From contig JAFAFE010000001.1 in NCBI GenBank assembly GCA_023423655.1, positions 62,001 to 126,000 of the forward strand: 64,000 nucleotides of DNA, read 5' to 3'. The notes under the pieces are model-generated. The model had not been told where the DNA came from. It worked only from the letters and a program-made list of their open reading frames with translations, and searched no databases. Positions 40,841 through 49,096 of the stretch are shown here, piece after piece. Position numbers and translations under genes: made by a program. How positions within the stretch are numbered: position 1 is the stretch's first letter; each line of letters opens with the position of its first letter. Source of the DNA: Pseudomonadota bacterium (GTDB lineage Bacteria > Pseudomonadota > Alphaproteobacteria > Sphingomonadales > Sphingomonadaceae).

Positions 40841-41971
40841 ATGACGCGCAACGCATCTCCATTGCTTCCCGAAGGATTGCGCGACCGGCTTCCGCCAGAG
40901 GCCGAGGCCGCCAGTCGCGTGACCCGCGCATTGCTGGATGCGCTCAAAGGGCATGGCTATGAGCGCGTCGCGCCGCCGCTTGCCGAATTTCGCGAAACGC
41001 TGGACGATGGCGCGGCGGATGCGGGCAAGGGGCGCGACCTGCTGCGCTTCACCGATCCGGTTTCGCAGCGCACACTGGCGATCCGCCCCGATATTACCAC
41101 GCAGGTCGGGCGCATCGCGACCAGCCGCATGGCCCATGCCGCGCGGCCTTTGCGCCTTTCCTATGCGGGACAGGTGGTGAAGTTGAAGGCTGGCCAACTA
41201 CGCCCCGAACGCGAAATGCTGCAAATCGGAGCGGAGCTTATCGGCACCGATAGCGTCGCCGCCGCGCGCGAGATTGTGCGGGTGGCCTTGTCGGCGCTCA
41301 AATCGGCGGCCGTCACCGGCATCAGCATTGATTTCACCTTGCCCGATCTGGTGGAGACTTTGGCCGAATCGGCGCTCCCGCTCGCGCATGAAGATGTGGC
41401 CCGGATACGCGACGAACTTGACGCCAAGGATGCGGGCGCGTTGAGCGCGGCGGGCGGCGATGCCTACCTCCCGCTGATTGCGGCGGCGGGGCCGTTTGCG
41501 CAAGCCATTGCGCGGCTGCGCGACATTGACGGCGGGACTGCGCTCACCAGCCGGATTGACGCACTTGAGGCAATAGCGGGCGACCTTGGCGATGATGTGC
41601 AATTGACACTCGACCCGACCGAACGGCACGGCTTTGAATATCAAAGCTGGTTCGGCTTTTCGCTGTTTGTCGAAGGGTATCGCGGTACCATCGGGCGCGG
41701 CGGCAGCTATCTAGTCACCCATCAGGACGGGCGGCAGGAACCCGCCATCGGCTTTTCGCTCTACCCCGACCCGCTGATCGACGAAGGGCTGGGGCAGGAT
41801 GATAGCGACAAGCGCCGCTTATTTTTGCCGCAAGGCCACCATGCCGGTCTCGCCGCCGATTATCGCACGCAAGGCTGGGTGACGATAGCCGCCCTGTCCG
41901 ACAGCGACGACGCGCACGCATTGGGCTGCACCCACCAATTAGGGCCGAACGGGCCGGAGCTTTTGGGGTAA
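40841..41971 (+). CDS. hisZ: ATP phosphoribosyltransferase regulatory subunit
   Basis: A 376-residue class II aminoacyl-tRNA synthetase-like protein without catalytic function. HisZ pairs with short-form HisG to run the first step of histidine synthesis. Visible: 'LLPEGLRDRLPPEAEAASRV', 'DLLRFTDPVSQRTLAIRPDITTQVGRIA' (motif 2 region), 'GAELIGTDSVAAAREIV' and 'FEYQSWFGFSLFVEG', 'TIGRGGSYL'. Its presence implies a short hisG elsewhere in the genome. It starts 16 bases after serA and so is probably co-transcribed with serC-serA. Confidence 0.93.
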   Translation: MTRNASPLLPEGLRDRLPPEAEAASRVTRALLDALKGHGYERVAPPLAEFRETLDDGAADAGKGRDLLRFTDPVSQRTLAIRPDITTQVGRIATSRMAHAARPLRLSYAGQVVKLKAGQLRPEREMLQIGAELIGTDSVAAAREIVRVALSALKSAAVTGISIDFTLPDLVETLAESALPLAHEDVARIRDELDAKDAGALSAAGGDAYLPLIAAAGPFAQAIARLRDIDGGTALTSRIDALEAIAGDLGDDVQLTLDPTERHGFEYQSWFGFSLFVEGYRGTIGRGGSYLVTHQDGRQEPAIGFSLYPDPLIDEGLGQDDSDKRRLFLPQGHHAGLAADYRTQGWVTIAALSDSDDAHALGCTHQLGPNGPELLG

Positions 41972-41985
41972 CGCCCCTGTTACGT

Positions 41986-42252
41986 GTCCCCGCGAAGGCG
42001 GGGACCTAGGGCAGCATAGCGCGCTATAACATAGGGTCGCGAACCGAGTGACGCGCCTCGGTTCGCCCTTCGCGGGGAAACAAGTAATGTGCGTATCCAC
42101 CCCCACGCCTCCCCACCCGTCATTGCGAGCGCCGAAGGCGTGAAGGGGAATAAGAAGGCGCTGCGCGCATAATGCCTCACGCAATGACGACAGTGACAAG
42201 CGATGCGGCTTATGAAAGCGGAACAACTTCGCGCCTTCACGCCCTCACGTGA
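41986..42252. repeat. mosaic of palindromes between hisZ and purA
   Basis: Within this gap: GTCCCCGCGAAGGCGGGGAC (41986-42005, family C); GCGAACCGAG/CTCGGTTCGC (42039-42066), a perfect 10-bp inverted repeat; a degenerate family A element bounded by GTCATTGCGAGCGCC and CGCAATGAC (42119-42187); and a family D half-arm CGCGCCTTCACGCCC with TCACGTGAACC (to 42252). No gene is supported here. Confidence 0.7.
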
Positions 42253-42292
42253 ACCTTAATTCTCCCCAAAAATCGCGCACCACCCTTGCCTC

Positions 42293-42319
42293 CCCCGCCA
42301 ATTGCTTTAAGGGGCGGGG
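42293..42319 (+). other. hairpin in the purA leader
   Basis: CCCCGCC pairs with GGCGGGG (7 bp) about 40 bases before the purA ATG, followed by the palindrome GGGACGTCCC. It may terminate upstream transcription or lie in the purA leader. No T-run follows. Confidence 0.35.
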
Positions 42320-42358
42320 ACGTCCCTCAGACACATTAGAAAAAGGACGTTTTCAAAC

Positions 42359-43648
42359 ATGGCGAATGTGGCAGTAATCGGCGCGCAATGGGGCGACGAA
42401 GGCAAAGGCAAGATCGTCGACTGGCTCGCCGAGCGCGCCGATGTCGTGGTCCGCTTTCAAGGCGGGCATAATGCCGGTCACACGCTCGTCATTGGCGATA
42501 AGGTTTACAAGCTCTCGCTACTCCCTTCCGGTATCGTGCGCGGCACGCCGAGCGTCATCGGCAATGGTGTTGTTCTCGACCCCTGGGCGCTCAAAGCCGA
42601 AGTCGAAAAGCTGCAAGCCCAAGGCGTCACCATCACGCCCGACACGCTCCATATCGCCGAAAATTGCCCGCTGATCCTGCCGTTCCACCGCGACCTTGAT
42701 GGCCTGCGCGAACAGGCCGCAGGGTCGGGCAAGATCGGCACGACCGGGCGCGGCATTGGTCCGGCTTATGAAGATAAGGTCGGCCGCCGCGCGATCCGCG
42801 TATGCGATCTGGCGCATCTCGATAGCTTAGAGCCGCAACTCGACCGCCTATGCGCGCATCATGATGCGTTGCGCGCCGGTTTTGGCGAGCCGCCAATCGA
42901 CCGCGCGCGCCTGCTCGATGATTTGCGCGAGATTGCGAGCTTTGTGCTGCCTTTTTCCAAGCCGGTGTGGATCATGCTCAATGAAGCGCGCAAGGCGGGC
43001 AAGCGCATCCTGTTCGAAGGTGCGCAAGGCACATTGCTCGACATCGACCACGGCACCTATCCGTTTGTGACGTCCTCGAACACGATTGCGGGGACAGCGG
43101 CGGGCGGCTCCGGCCTTGGTCCTTCGGCGGTCGGCTTTGTGCTCGGCATCACCAAGGCTTATACGACGCGCGTGGGGTCAGGGCCGTTCCCGACCGAACT
43201 CGACGATGATACCGGACAGCGGCTTGGCGAGCGCGGCCATGAATTCGGCACCGTCACAGGGCGCAAGCGCCGCTGCGGCTGGTTCGACGCGGTGCTGGTG
43301 CGCCAATCGGTCGCGGTGTCGGGCGTCACCGGCATTGCGCTCACCAAGATCGACGTGCTGGACGGGTTCGACACGGTCAAAATCTGCACCGGCTATAAGC
43401 TCGGCGACCAGACGCTCGATTATTTCCCCGCCCACGCCGCAGATCAGGCTGGCGTCGAGCCGATTTACGAAGAAATCCAAGGCTGGCACGAAACCACCGC
43501 AGGCGCGCGCAGTTGGGCCGATTTGCCCGCACAGGCGATCAAATATGTGCGCCGCATCGAAGAGCTGATCGGCTGTCCGGTCACGCTCGTGTCCACCAGC
43601 CCCGAACGGCAGGACACGATTTTGGTGCGCGATCCGTTTGCGGATTAA
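42359..43648 (+). CDS. purA: adenylosuccinate synthetase
   Basis: A 429-residue GTP-dependent enzyme joining IMP and aspartate on the way to AMP, of standard length. Motifs: 'VIGAQWGDEGKGKIVDWLA' (P-loop-like), 'RFQGGHNAGHTL', 'IGTTGRGIGPAYEDK', 'LFEGAQGTLLDIDHGTYPFVTSSN', 'VGSGPFPTEL', 'GRKRRCGWFDAV' and 'TKIDVLDG'. The last 11 bases overlap the TTG start of the L,D-transpeptidase gene. Confidence 0.97.
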   Translation: MANVAVIGAQWGDEGKGKIVDWLAERADVVVRFQGGHNAGHTLVIGDKVYKLSLLPSGIVRGTPSVIGNGVVLDPWALKAEVEKLQAQGVTITPDTLHIAENCPLILPFHRDLDGLREQAAGSGKIGTTGRGIGPAYEDKVGRRAIRVCDLAHLDSLEPQLDRLCAHHDALRAGFGEPPIDRARLLDDLREIASFVLPFSKPVWIMLNEARKAGKRILFEGAQGTLLDIDHGTYPFVTSSNTIAGTAAGGSGLGPSAVGFVLGITKAYTTRVGSGPFPTELDDDTGQRLGERGHEFGTVTGRKRRCGWFDAVLVRQSVAVSGVTGIALTKIDVLDGFDTVKICTGYKLGDQTLDYFPAHAADQAGVEPIYEEIQGWHETTAGARSWADLPAQAIKYVRRIEELIGCPVTLVSTSPERQDTILVRDPFAD

Positions 43649-44162
43649 GGCGCTTACTGGCGGCGCGCTTGCGCTGCTCCTGTCCGGCTGCAGCGCAGCG
43701 GATGCGCGGCCAGCCACGCCGCCGGTGCCGACAAAGGCCGAAGCGGCAGGCGATTTTGTGCTGGTCGATAAATCGGATCGCGTGCTGATCGTGATGAAGG
43801 GCCGGACCGAAGTGGCGCGCTTCACCGACATCAAGTTCGGCGACGCGCCGGTCGGGCAAAAGCAGTTTGAAGGCGATGAAAAAACGCCCGAAGGCCGCTA
43901 CATCATCGACGCGCGTAATCCGGGGAGCCGCTACCATCTCTCGCTCCACATCAATTACCCCAACGCCGCCGACCGCGCCTTTGCCGCGCGTCACGGCAAG
44001 TCCCCCGGCGGCGAAATCTTCATCCACGGCCAGCCCAATGGCAGCCCGGTAAAACGCTTGCCGCATGACTGGACCGATGGATGTATTGCCTTGAGCAATG
44101 CGGAGATCAGAAAGCTGTGGGGGATGATAGCGGACGGGACGGAAATTGTGATTAGGCGGTAA
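43638..44162 (+). CDS. L,D-transpeptidase family lipoprotein (YkuD domain)
   Basis: A 174-residue protein starting at a TTG inside the end of purA; this start gives a lipoprotein leader (RIKALTGGALALLLSGC, Cys 18). The YkuD domain (about 38-173) has 'KTPEGRYIID', 'SLHINYPN', 'IFIHGQPNG' and the catalytic 'HDWTDGCIALSN' with the nucleophile Cys. It belongs to the ErfK/YbiS group that cross-links peptidoglycan or attaches proteins to it. No ATG near the start would retain the leader. Confidence 0.88.
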   Translation: MRIKALTGGALALLLSGCSAADARPATPPVPTKAEAAGDFVLVDKSDRVLIVMKGRTEVARFTDIKFGDAPVGQKQFEGDEKTPEGRYIIDARNPGSRYHLSLHINYPNAADRAFAARHGKSPGGEIFIHGQPNGSPVKRLPHDWTDGCIALSNAEIRKLWGMIADGTEIVIRR

Positions 44163-44467
44163 ATCATCTCGCGAAACGGCTAATCATTCGCAGATCGCCA
44201 AAGCCTATAAGTCCCCATAATCAGTAAGCCCCGCCATGTTTCCATAGCGGGGCTTCAATGATGATGTTTTTCACTTTTGAGGGATCAAAATATCATCGGT
44301 GTTAAAACAGGATTTGCTTTCTTTGTGGGTCCGCATTTCACTGTATCAACACTATAATAACGGGCGGTAGCGGCTTTGGTTCCGCAGGCTGTCGAAATTT
44401 TTGCATTTTATTGACAGAAAAATGACAAGCCACTGATTTTGCGTAATAAAATAGAGTGCAACTATCT
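44163..44467. other. AT-rich gap with a hairpin between convergent genes
   Basis: A 305-base gap, clearly more AT-rich than its surroundings from about 44280. AAGCCCCGC (44226-44234) and GCGGGGCTT (44247-44255) form a perfect 9-bp stem suitable as a shared terminator. Further on, TTGACA (in 'tttattgacagaaa') with an AT-rich stretch 'gcgtaataaaatagag' downstream resembles a plus-strand promoter reading into the 3' end of der. I see no convincing coding sequence. Confidence 0.45.
44226..44255. terminator. bidirectional hairpin between L,D-transpeptidase and der
   Basis: A perfect 9-bp GC-rich stem (AAGCCCCGC/GCGGGGCTT) with a 12-base loop. There is no immediate T-run on the plus strand; TTTTT follows 12 bases later. 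Confidence 0.6.
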
Positions 44468-45844
44468 TCAAGCGAACGGGTTTTTGGGTGCGCGCAAAGT
44501 CAAACGCACCGGCACCGCGCCGAAACCCAGTTCGCGGCGGATGCCGTTCAAGAGATAGCGGCGATAGCTTTCGGGCAGCATATCGACGCGCGTTCCGAAC
44601 AGGACGAAGCTGGGCGGGCGCGTGCTGGTTTGGGTGACATAGCGTAGCTTGATGCGCTTGCCCTTGGGCGCAGGCGGCGGGTTGGCTTCAAGCGCGCTTT
44701 CGAGCCAGCGGTTAAGCTGTCCGGTCGACACACGCCGCGACCAGGCGTCGCGCACATCGAACGCGACCTTCAAAAGCTGGTCGATACCCTTGCCGGTATA
44801 GCCCGAAATGGTGAGCAGCGGCACGCCCTTCACTTGCGCCAAGCCTTCGTCGAGCGCAGCGCGCACGCCTTGGTAAAGGCTGGAGCCTTCCATCGCGACG
44901 TCCCATTTGTTGAGCGCGATGATGAGCGCGCGGCCTTCCTGCAACACGCGGTCGGCAATTTTGAGGTCCTGAACCTCCAGCCCCTTGGTCGCATCGAGCA
45001 GCAGCACGACGACCTCGGCAAAATCAACCGCGTGGAGCGCGTCGGCCACCGACAATTTTTCAAGCTTGTCCTGCACCCGCGCTTTTTTGCGCATCCCGGC
45101 AGTATCGATCAGCTTGACGGGCCGCAATTCGCCTTCAAATTCCCAGTTCCAGTCGATGCTGATACTGTCGCGGGTAATGCCCGCTTCGGGGCCGGTGATC
45201 AGCCGGTCTTCGTCCAATATCTTGTTGATGAGCGTCGATTTGCCCGCATTGGGCCGCCCGACAATGGCGAGTTTGAGCGGGGCTTTGGAATCATATTCCT
45301 CCTCCTCGTCGCCCTCTTCGGGCCATGCCTCTTCCTCATCCTTTTCGATGAGCGGGCGCAAGGCTTCGAACAGTTCGACAATGCCGGTGGCATGTTCGGC
45401 GCTGATCGCGACCGGCTCGCCAAGGCCCAGTTCGTAGGCTTCGAACAGCCCCGCTTCGGCGGCTTTGCCTTCGGCCTTGTTGGCGACCAGCACCACCGGC
45501 GTCGAAGAGCCGCGCAGCCAGCGCGCAATTTCATGGTCGAGCGGGGTCACGCCCGCGCGCGCATCAATCACGAACAAGGCGACATCGGCATGATCGACCG
45601 CCGCTTGCGTTTGCACCCGCATCCGCCCCGGCAAGGTCGCTGCGTCCTCATCTTCAAACCCTGCGGTGTCGATAATGCGGAAATCCATGCCGAGCAGGCT
45701 CGCATCACCCTCCCGCCGGTCGCGCGTCACACCGGGCTGGTCATCGACCAGCGCCAGCCTTTTGCCGACCAGCCGGTTGAACAGCGTCGATTTGCCGACA
45801 TTGGGGCGACCGATAATGGCGACGGTGGGGAGAGGGCGTGTCAT
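44468..45844 (-). CDS. der: ribosome biogenesis GTPase Der (EngA)
   Basis: A 458-residue protein with two tandem GTPase domains and a C-terminal KH-like domain. First G domain: 'GRPNVGKSTLFNRLVG', 'DTAGFED', 'NKAEG'. Second: 'GRPNAGKSTLINKIL', 'DTAGMRKKARVQ', 'NKWDVA'. Der acts in 50S subunit maturation. An acidic linker ('EKDEEEAWPEEGDEEEEY') joins the G domains. It follows bamB on the same strand at 26 bases, in the conserved order yfgM-bamB-der. Confidence 0.96.
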   Translation of the reverse strand: MTRPLPTVAIIGRPNVGKSTLFNRLVGKRLALVDDQPGVTRDRREGDASLLGMDFRIIDTAGFEDEDAATLPGRMRVQTQAAVDHADVALFVIDARAGVTPLDHEIARWLRGSSTPVVLVANKAEGKAAEAGLFEAYELGLGEPVAISAEHATGIVELFEALRPLIEKDEEEAWPEEGDEEEEYDSKAPLKLAIVGRPNAGKSTLINKILDEDRLITGPEAGITRDSISIDWNWEFEGELRPVKLIDTAGMRKKARVQDKLEKLSVADALHAVDFAEVVVLLLDATKGLEVQDLKIADRVLQEGRALIIALNKWDVAMEGSSLYQGVRAALDEGLAQVKGVPLLTISGYTGKGIDQLLKVAFDVRDAWSRRVSTGQLNRWLESALEANPPPAPKGKRIKLRYVTQTSTRPPSFVLFGTRVDMLPESYRRYLLNGIRRELGFGAVPVRLTLRAPKNPFA

Positions 45845-45870
45845 GGCTTTATGCGAGGCAGGCGTATCTA

Positions 45871-47199
45871 TCAGCGCCAGGCCGAAATACGTCCGCTATC
45901 GTCCAGCACATAGAGCATCCCGTCGGCCACAATTGGCGACAAGGTCGAACCGACCTTCATGTCGGTCTGGCTCGTCACCGAACCGTCTCCCGGATTAAGC
46001 TGGGCCATCGCACCGTTGGAGCTGACAAGGAACAGACGGTTGCCCGCCAGCACCGGACCGGTCCAGCGGATCGGATCCTTCTTGTCCTTTTCGTCGCGAT
46101 AATGGGCAAGCTGGCTGATCCAGCGGATTTTGCCGGTCGCGCGCGATACGCACAATACGCGCGCATCATCGGTCACGACAAACACCCACTCGCCCGCCAC
46201 CCAAGGCGTCGAAATGCCCGCAATGTTAAGCTCCCATGCGCGCTGGCCGGTGAGCAGCTCATAAGCGGCCATACGCCCGCCCTGCCCGACCGCGAACACG
46301 CGGCCGCGGTCGATGACCGGATCGGCGTCCACATCCACCAAGGTCGATACCGAGGTCGAAATGCTGGTGCGCGACAAAGCATCGCTCCACAGGTTGCGGC
46401 CATTTTCATAGCGATAGGCGTTGAGTTCTCCCGAAGAGAAGCCCGCAACCACCGTGCCTTGTCCGGCGGCAGGTGCGGCAACGCCGAACACGCTGCCCGC
46501 TTCGACCGAAGCGATTTCCTGCCATTCGGTGTCGCCGTCGGTGGCGCGCAGGGCAATGAGCTGGTTATCCTGCGTCATCACGAAAATCTGGCCGGCAAAG
46601 ATGGTCGGCGCGCCGCGCAGCGGTCCTGCGGGGCGTTTTTGCCAAGCGACACCACCATTGGCGGTGCTGAGCGCGGCCACATCGCCGACGCCATTGGTTG
46701 CATAGACTTTGTCGCCTTCAACACTGACGCCGCCGCCGAACAGCGATTTGCGTCCGTCTGACCCGCCGCTGGCAATGCTGGTCGACCAGATTTTCGCACC
46801 GGTCTTGGCGTCGAACGCATGGACGGTTGCGTTAACGTCGATCACATAGAGGCGACCATTATCGACCACGGGCGATGCGGCAAGCTTGGCGCTTTTGGTG
46901 TTGCCTGCAATCTGCGCGGTCCAGGAAGTCGAAAGCGCGGCGGGGAGCGCGAGATGGCCCATCGCTTTGTCCGCGCTGCCGCCCGATTGGGTCCAGCCGC
47001 TATTGGCGGTTTCGGGGGGAAGCACGACCTGCTGGGCGGCGATTTCCGGATCAACCGCAATCTCGTTGGCCGACCCCAGAATCGAAACACGGGTGCCGAC
47101 GGTGGGGGTCTTGGGACCGCCCTTGCCTTTAAACACGCTACAGCCCGTAAGCGCGGTCGCGATCATCGCTGCGGCGAGCATGGTTTTCTTCATCGTCAT
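45871..47199 (-). CDS. bamB: outer membrane assembly lipoprotein BamB
   Basis: A 442-residue lipoprotein: leader ending 'TALTGC' (Cys near residue 20), then an eight-bladed beta-propeller with PQQ-like repeats, for example 'DNGRLYVIDVNATVHAFDAKTGAKIW', 'EGDKVYATNGVGDVAALSTANGGVAW', 'DDARVLCVSRATGKIRWI' and 'LYVLDDSGRISAWR'. BamB helps the BamA complex insert outer-membrane beta-barrels. The start overlaps the yfgM stop (TAATG); an ATG two codons later is an alternative. Confidence 0.93.
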   Translation of the reverse strand: MTMKKTMLAAAMIATALTGCSVFKGKGGPKTPTVGTRVSILGSANEIAVDPEIAAQQVVLPPETANSGWTQSGGSADKAMGHLALPAALSTSWTAQIAGNTKSAKLAASPVVDNGRLYVIDVNATVHAFDAKTGAKIWSTSIASGGSDGRKSLFGGGVSVEGDKVYATNGVGDVAALSTANGGVAWQKRPAGPLRGAPTIFAGQIFVMTQDNQLIALRATDGDTEWQEIASVEAGSVFGVAAPAAGQGTVVAGFSSGELNAYRYENGRNLWSDALSRTSISTSVSTLVDVDADPVIDRGRVFAVGQGGRMAAYELLTGQRAWELNIAGISTPWVAGEWVFVVTDDARVLCVSRATGKIRWISQLAHYRDEKDKKDPIRWTGPVLAGNRLFLVSSNGAMAQLNPGDGSVTSQTDMKVGSTLSPIVADGMLYVLDDSGRISAWR

Positions 47200-47972
47200 T
47201 ATTTCGTTTCTCCGCCCGTGGCTTTCACGCTTGAGTCTTGGGGTGGCGTATCTTTGGGGGCCGCAGCGTCGCCCGCTGCAGCTTTATCGGCAGGCGGCTT
47301 GATCGCATCGACGCCAAGCATCCCGGCCATTTGCTGCGCGCGTGATTTCAACGCTTCGGGTGCGCCTTCGAAAGCTGCAATCTTGCCATAAAGCGCGCCC
47401 GCTTCGGCATCCTTGCCCTGTTTCATCAACGCGAGCGCGGTGAGTTCCGCAGCACTGGGGAACATCGGATTGCTTTCAACCGCCAGCCCTTTGAGCCGCG
47501 CAATCACCTCGTCAGGCTTTAACGTATCGAATTGCAGCACCGTCTGTTTGAGGAGCGCAATGTCGCGATAGGGTTGCGGGGCCTTGGTATCGGCCGCAAC
47601 CTGTCCGAACAGGGTTATTGCCTGTTTGTCGTCATTCTTGCCCGCCGCAATATTGGCTTCGGTCAACAGCGCGACCGCGCGATAGGCGTCATCGCCTTCG
47701 GCCTTCACCAGCGCGAGCGTCTTGGCCGCTGCCGGGTTGCCGATCTGCGCCTCGTTCATCGCCTTCACATAAAGTTCGGCGGTTTCGCCCGCATCCTGCG
47801 ACTGGCTGTGGTTATAGAAAAGATAACCGCCATAGCCGATCAGCCCGACCACAATGAGGCCCAGCACGGCCTTGCCGAAGCGGCTCCAGAAGTTGCGGAT
47901 ATAATCATCGCGCACCGCATCATCGACTTCGCGGACAAATACGTCATTTGCGTTGGTTGGCGAAATGGCCAA
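47199..47972 (-). CDS. yfgM: YfgM-like tetratricopeptide membrane protein
   Basis: A 257-residue protein. A cytoplasmic N-terminus ('FVREVDDAVRDDYIRNFWSRFGK'), one transmembrane helix (about 35-53, 'VLGLIVVGLIGYGGYLFY') and a periplasmic TPR-like helical domain ('LLTEANIAAGKNDDKQAITLFGQV', 'ALALMKQGKDAEAGALYGKIAA'). The tail is Ala/Pro/Lys-rich. YfgM relatives are chaperone-like partners of the Sec translocon. It is coupled to bamB, as in many proteobacteria. Confidence 0.88.
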   Translation of the reverse strand: MAISPTNANDVFVREVDDAVRDDYIRNFWSRFGKAVLGLIVVGLIGYGGYLFYNHSQSQDAGETAELYVKAMNEAQIGNPAAAKTLALVKAEGDDAYRAVALLTEANIAAGKNDDKQAITLFGQVAADTKAPQPYRDIALLKQTVLQFDTLKPDEVIARLKGLAVESNPMFPSAAELTALALMKQGKDAEAGALYGKIAAFEGAPEALKSRAQQMAGMLGVDAIKPPADKAAAGDAAAPKDTPPQDSSVKATGGETK

Positions 47973-48124
47973 AACCTGCCTCCATGGTCATTATGCACCG
48001 CTGCTTGCTGCCGCGCGCAGTTATAAAGTTTTCGCCTATTAGCGCCCCGATGCGCAAAGGAAAAGCGCGGATTGAACCTCGCCGCCTTTACGCGCGGGAC
48101 ACAGGCACGCTTATTGAGCCGCGC

Positions 48125-48994
48125 TTATTTAGGCTGATAGGTCTGATCGCCGGTCGGGAATGAACGGGACCTGACTTCCCCGGCATAGGTTTCGACCGCT
48201 TTCGAGACGATCTCGGCCAAGCCTTCATAGCGTTTCACGAAACGCGGCACCCGTTCAAACATGCCCAGCATATCGTCGATCACCAAGACCTGACCGTCAC
48301 AATCGACCGATGCGCCAATGCCGATAATCGGTATATCGCTGACCGCCGTGACCGCCTTGGCGATGGGTTCCAGCACGCCTTCGACCACGGTTGCAAAAGC
48401 GCCCGCTTCCTCGATGGCCTTGGCATCGCGCATAATTTTGTCATGTTCCGCCTGGCTTTTGCCGCGCGCGCCATAGCCGCCAAGTGCATTGACCGCCTGC
48501 GGCGTCAAGCCGACATGGCCCATCACCGGAATCCCGCGCTGGGCAAGGAAGCGCACGGTGTCAGCCATGACTTCGCCGCCTTCCATCTTGACCGCCGCAC
48601 AGCCGGTTTCCTTCAAAATGCGCGAAGCGGTTGCGAACGCCTGTTCAGGCGAGGCTTCATAGCTGCCAAAGGGCAAATCGACCACGACCACGCTATGATA
48701 GCTGCCGCGTACCACCGCAGCGCCATGCGCGCACATCATATCGACCGTCACCGGCACGGTGGAGGGCAAGCCATAAATCACCTGCCCCAGCGAATCGCCG
48801 ACGAGCAGCATATCGCAATGCGGGTCGAGCAATTGCGCCATGCGCGCGGTGTAAGCGGTCAGCATCACAAGCGGCTGGGCGGTGACGCCCTTTTGCTTGT
48901 GCGATTGGATCGCGGGGATGGTAAGCCGCTTCATGGGGGCCGGGGTCGGATTGGCGCGGCTGGTCGATGTGTCGAGCGTGAATGTAGTAGACAT
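48125..48994 (-). CDS. panB: 3-methyl-2-oxobutanoate hydroxymethyltransferase
   Basis: A 289-residue enzyme transferring a hydroxymethyl group from methylene-tetrahydrofolate to ketoisovalerate, the first step of pantothenate synthesis. Visible: 'VMLTAYTARMAQLLDPHCDMLLVGDSLGQVIYG', 'GSYHSVVVVDLPFGSYEASPEQA', 'VKMEGG', 'IPVMGHVGLTPQAVNALGGYGARGKS', 'EGVLEPIAKAVT' and 'IPIIGIGASVDCDGQVLVIDDMLG' features, including the metal-binding Asp of VGDSLG. About 20 N-terminal residues are extra; an ATG at residue 21 (MKRLTIPAIQ) may be the real start. No panC is adjacent. Confidence 0.94.
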   Translation of the reverse strand: MSTTFTLDTSTSRANPTPAPMKRLTIPAIQSHKQKGVTAQPLVMLTAYTARMAQLLDPHCDMLLVGDSLGQVIYGLPSTVPVTVDMMCAHGAAVVRGSYHSVVVVDLPFGSYEASPEQAFATASRILKETGCAAVKMEGGEVMADTVRFLAQRGIPVMGHVGLTPQAVNALGGYGARGKSQAEHDKIMRDAKAIEEAGAFATVVEGVLEPIAKAVTAVSDIPIIGIGASVDCDGQVLVIDDMLGMFERVPRFVKRYEGLAEIVSKAVETYAGEVRSRSFPTGDQTYQPK

Positions 48995-49096
48995 GGGCGC
49001 AGGGTCTAGCCGCTAATGACGCCCAAGACGAGTCCCTCTATCGGCTTGGCCCGATATGGTCCGCAATAGTCCTTTCATAGCCCGGTAATGCCTTCA

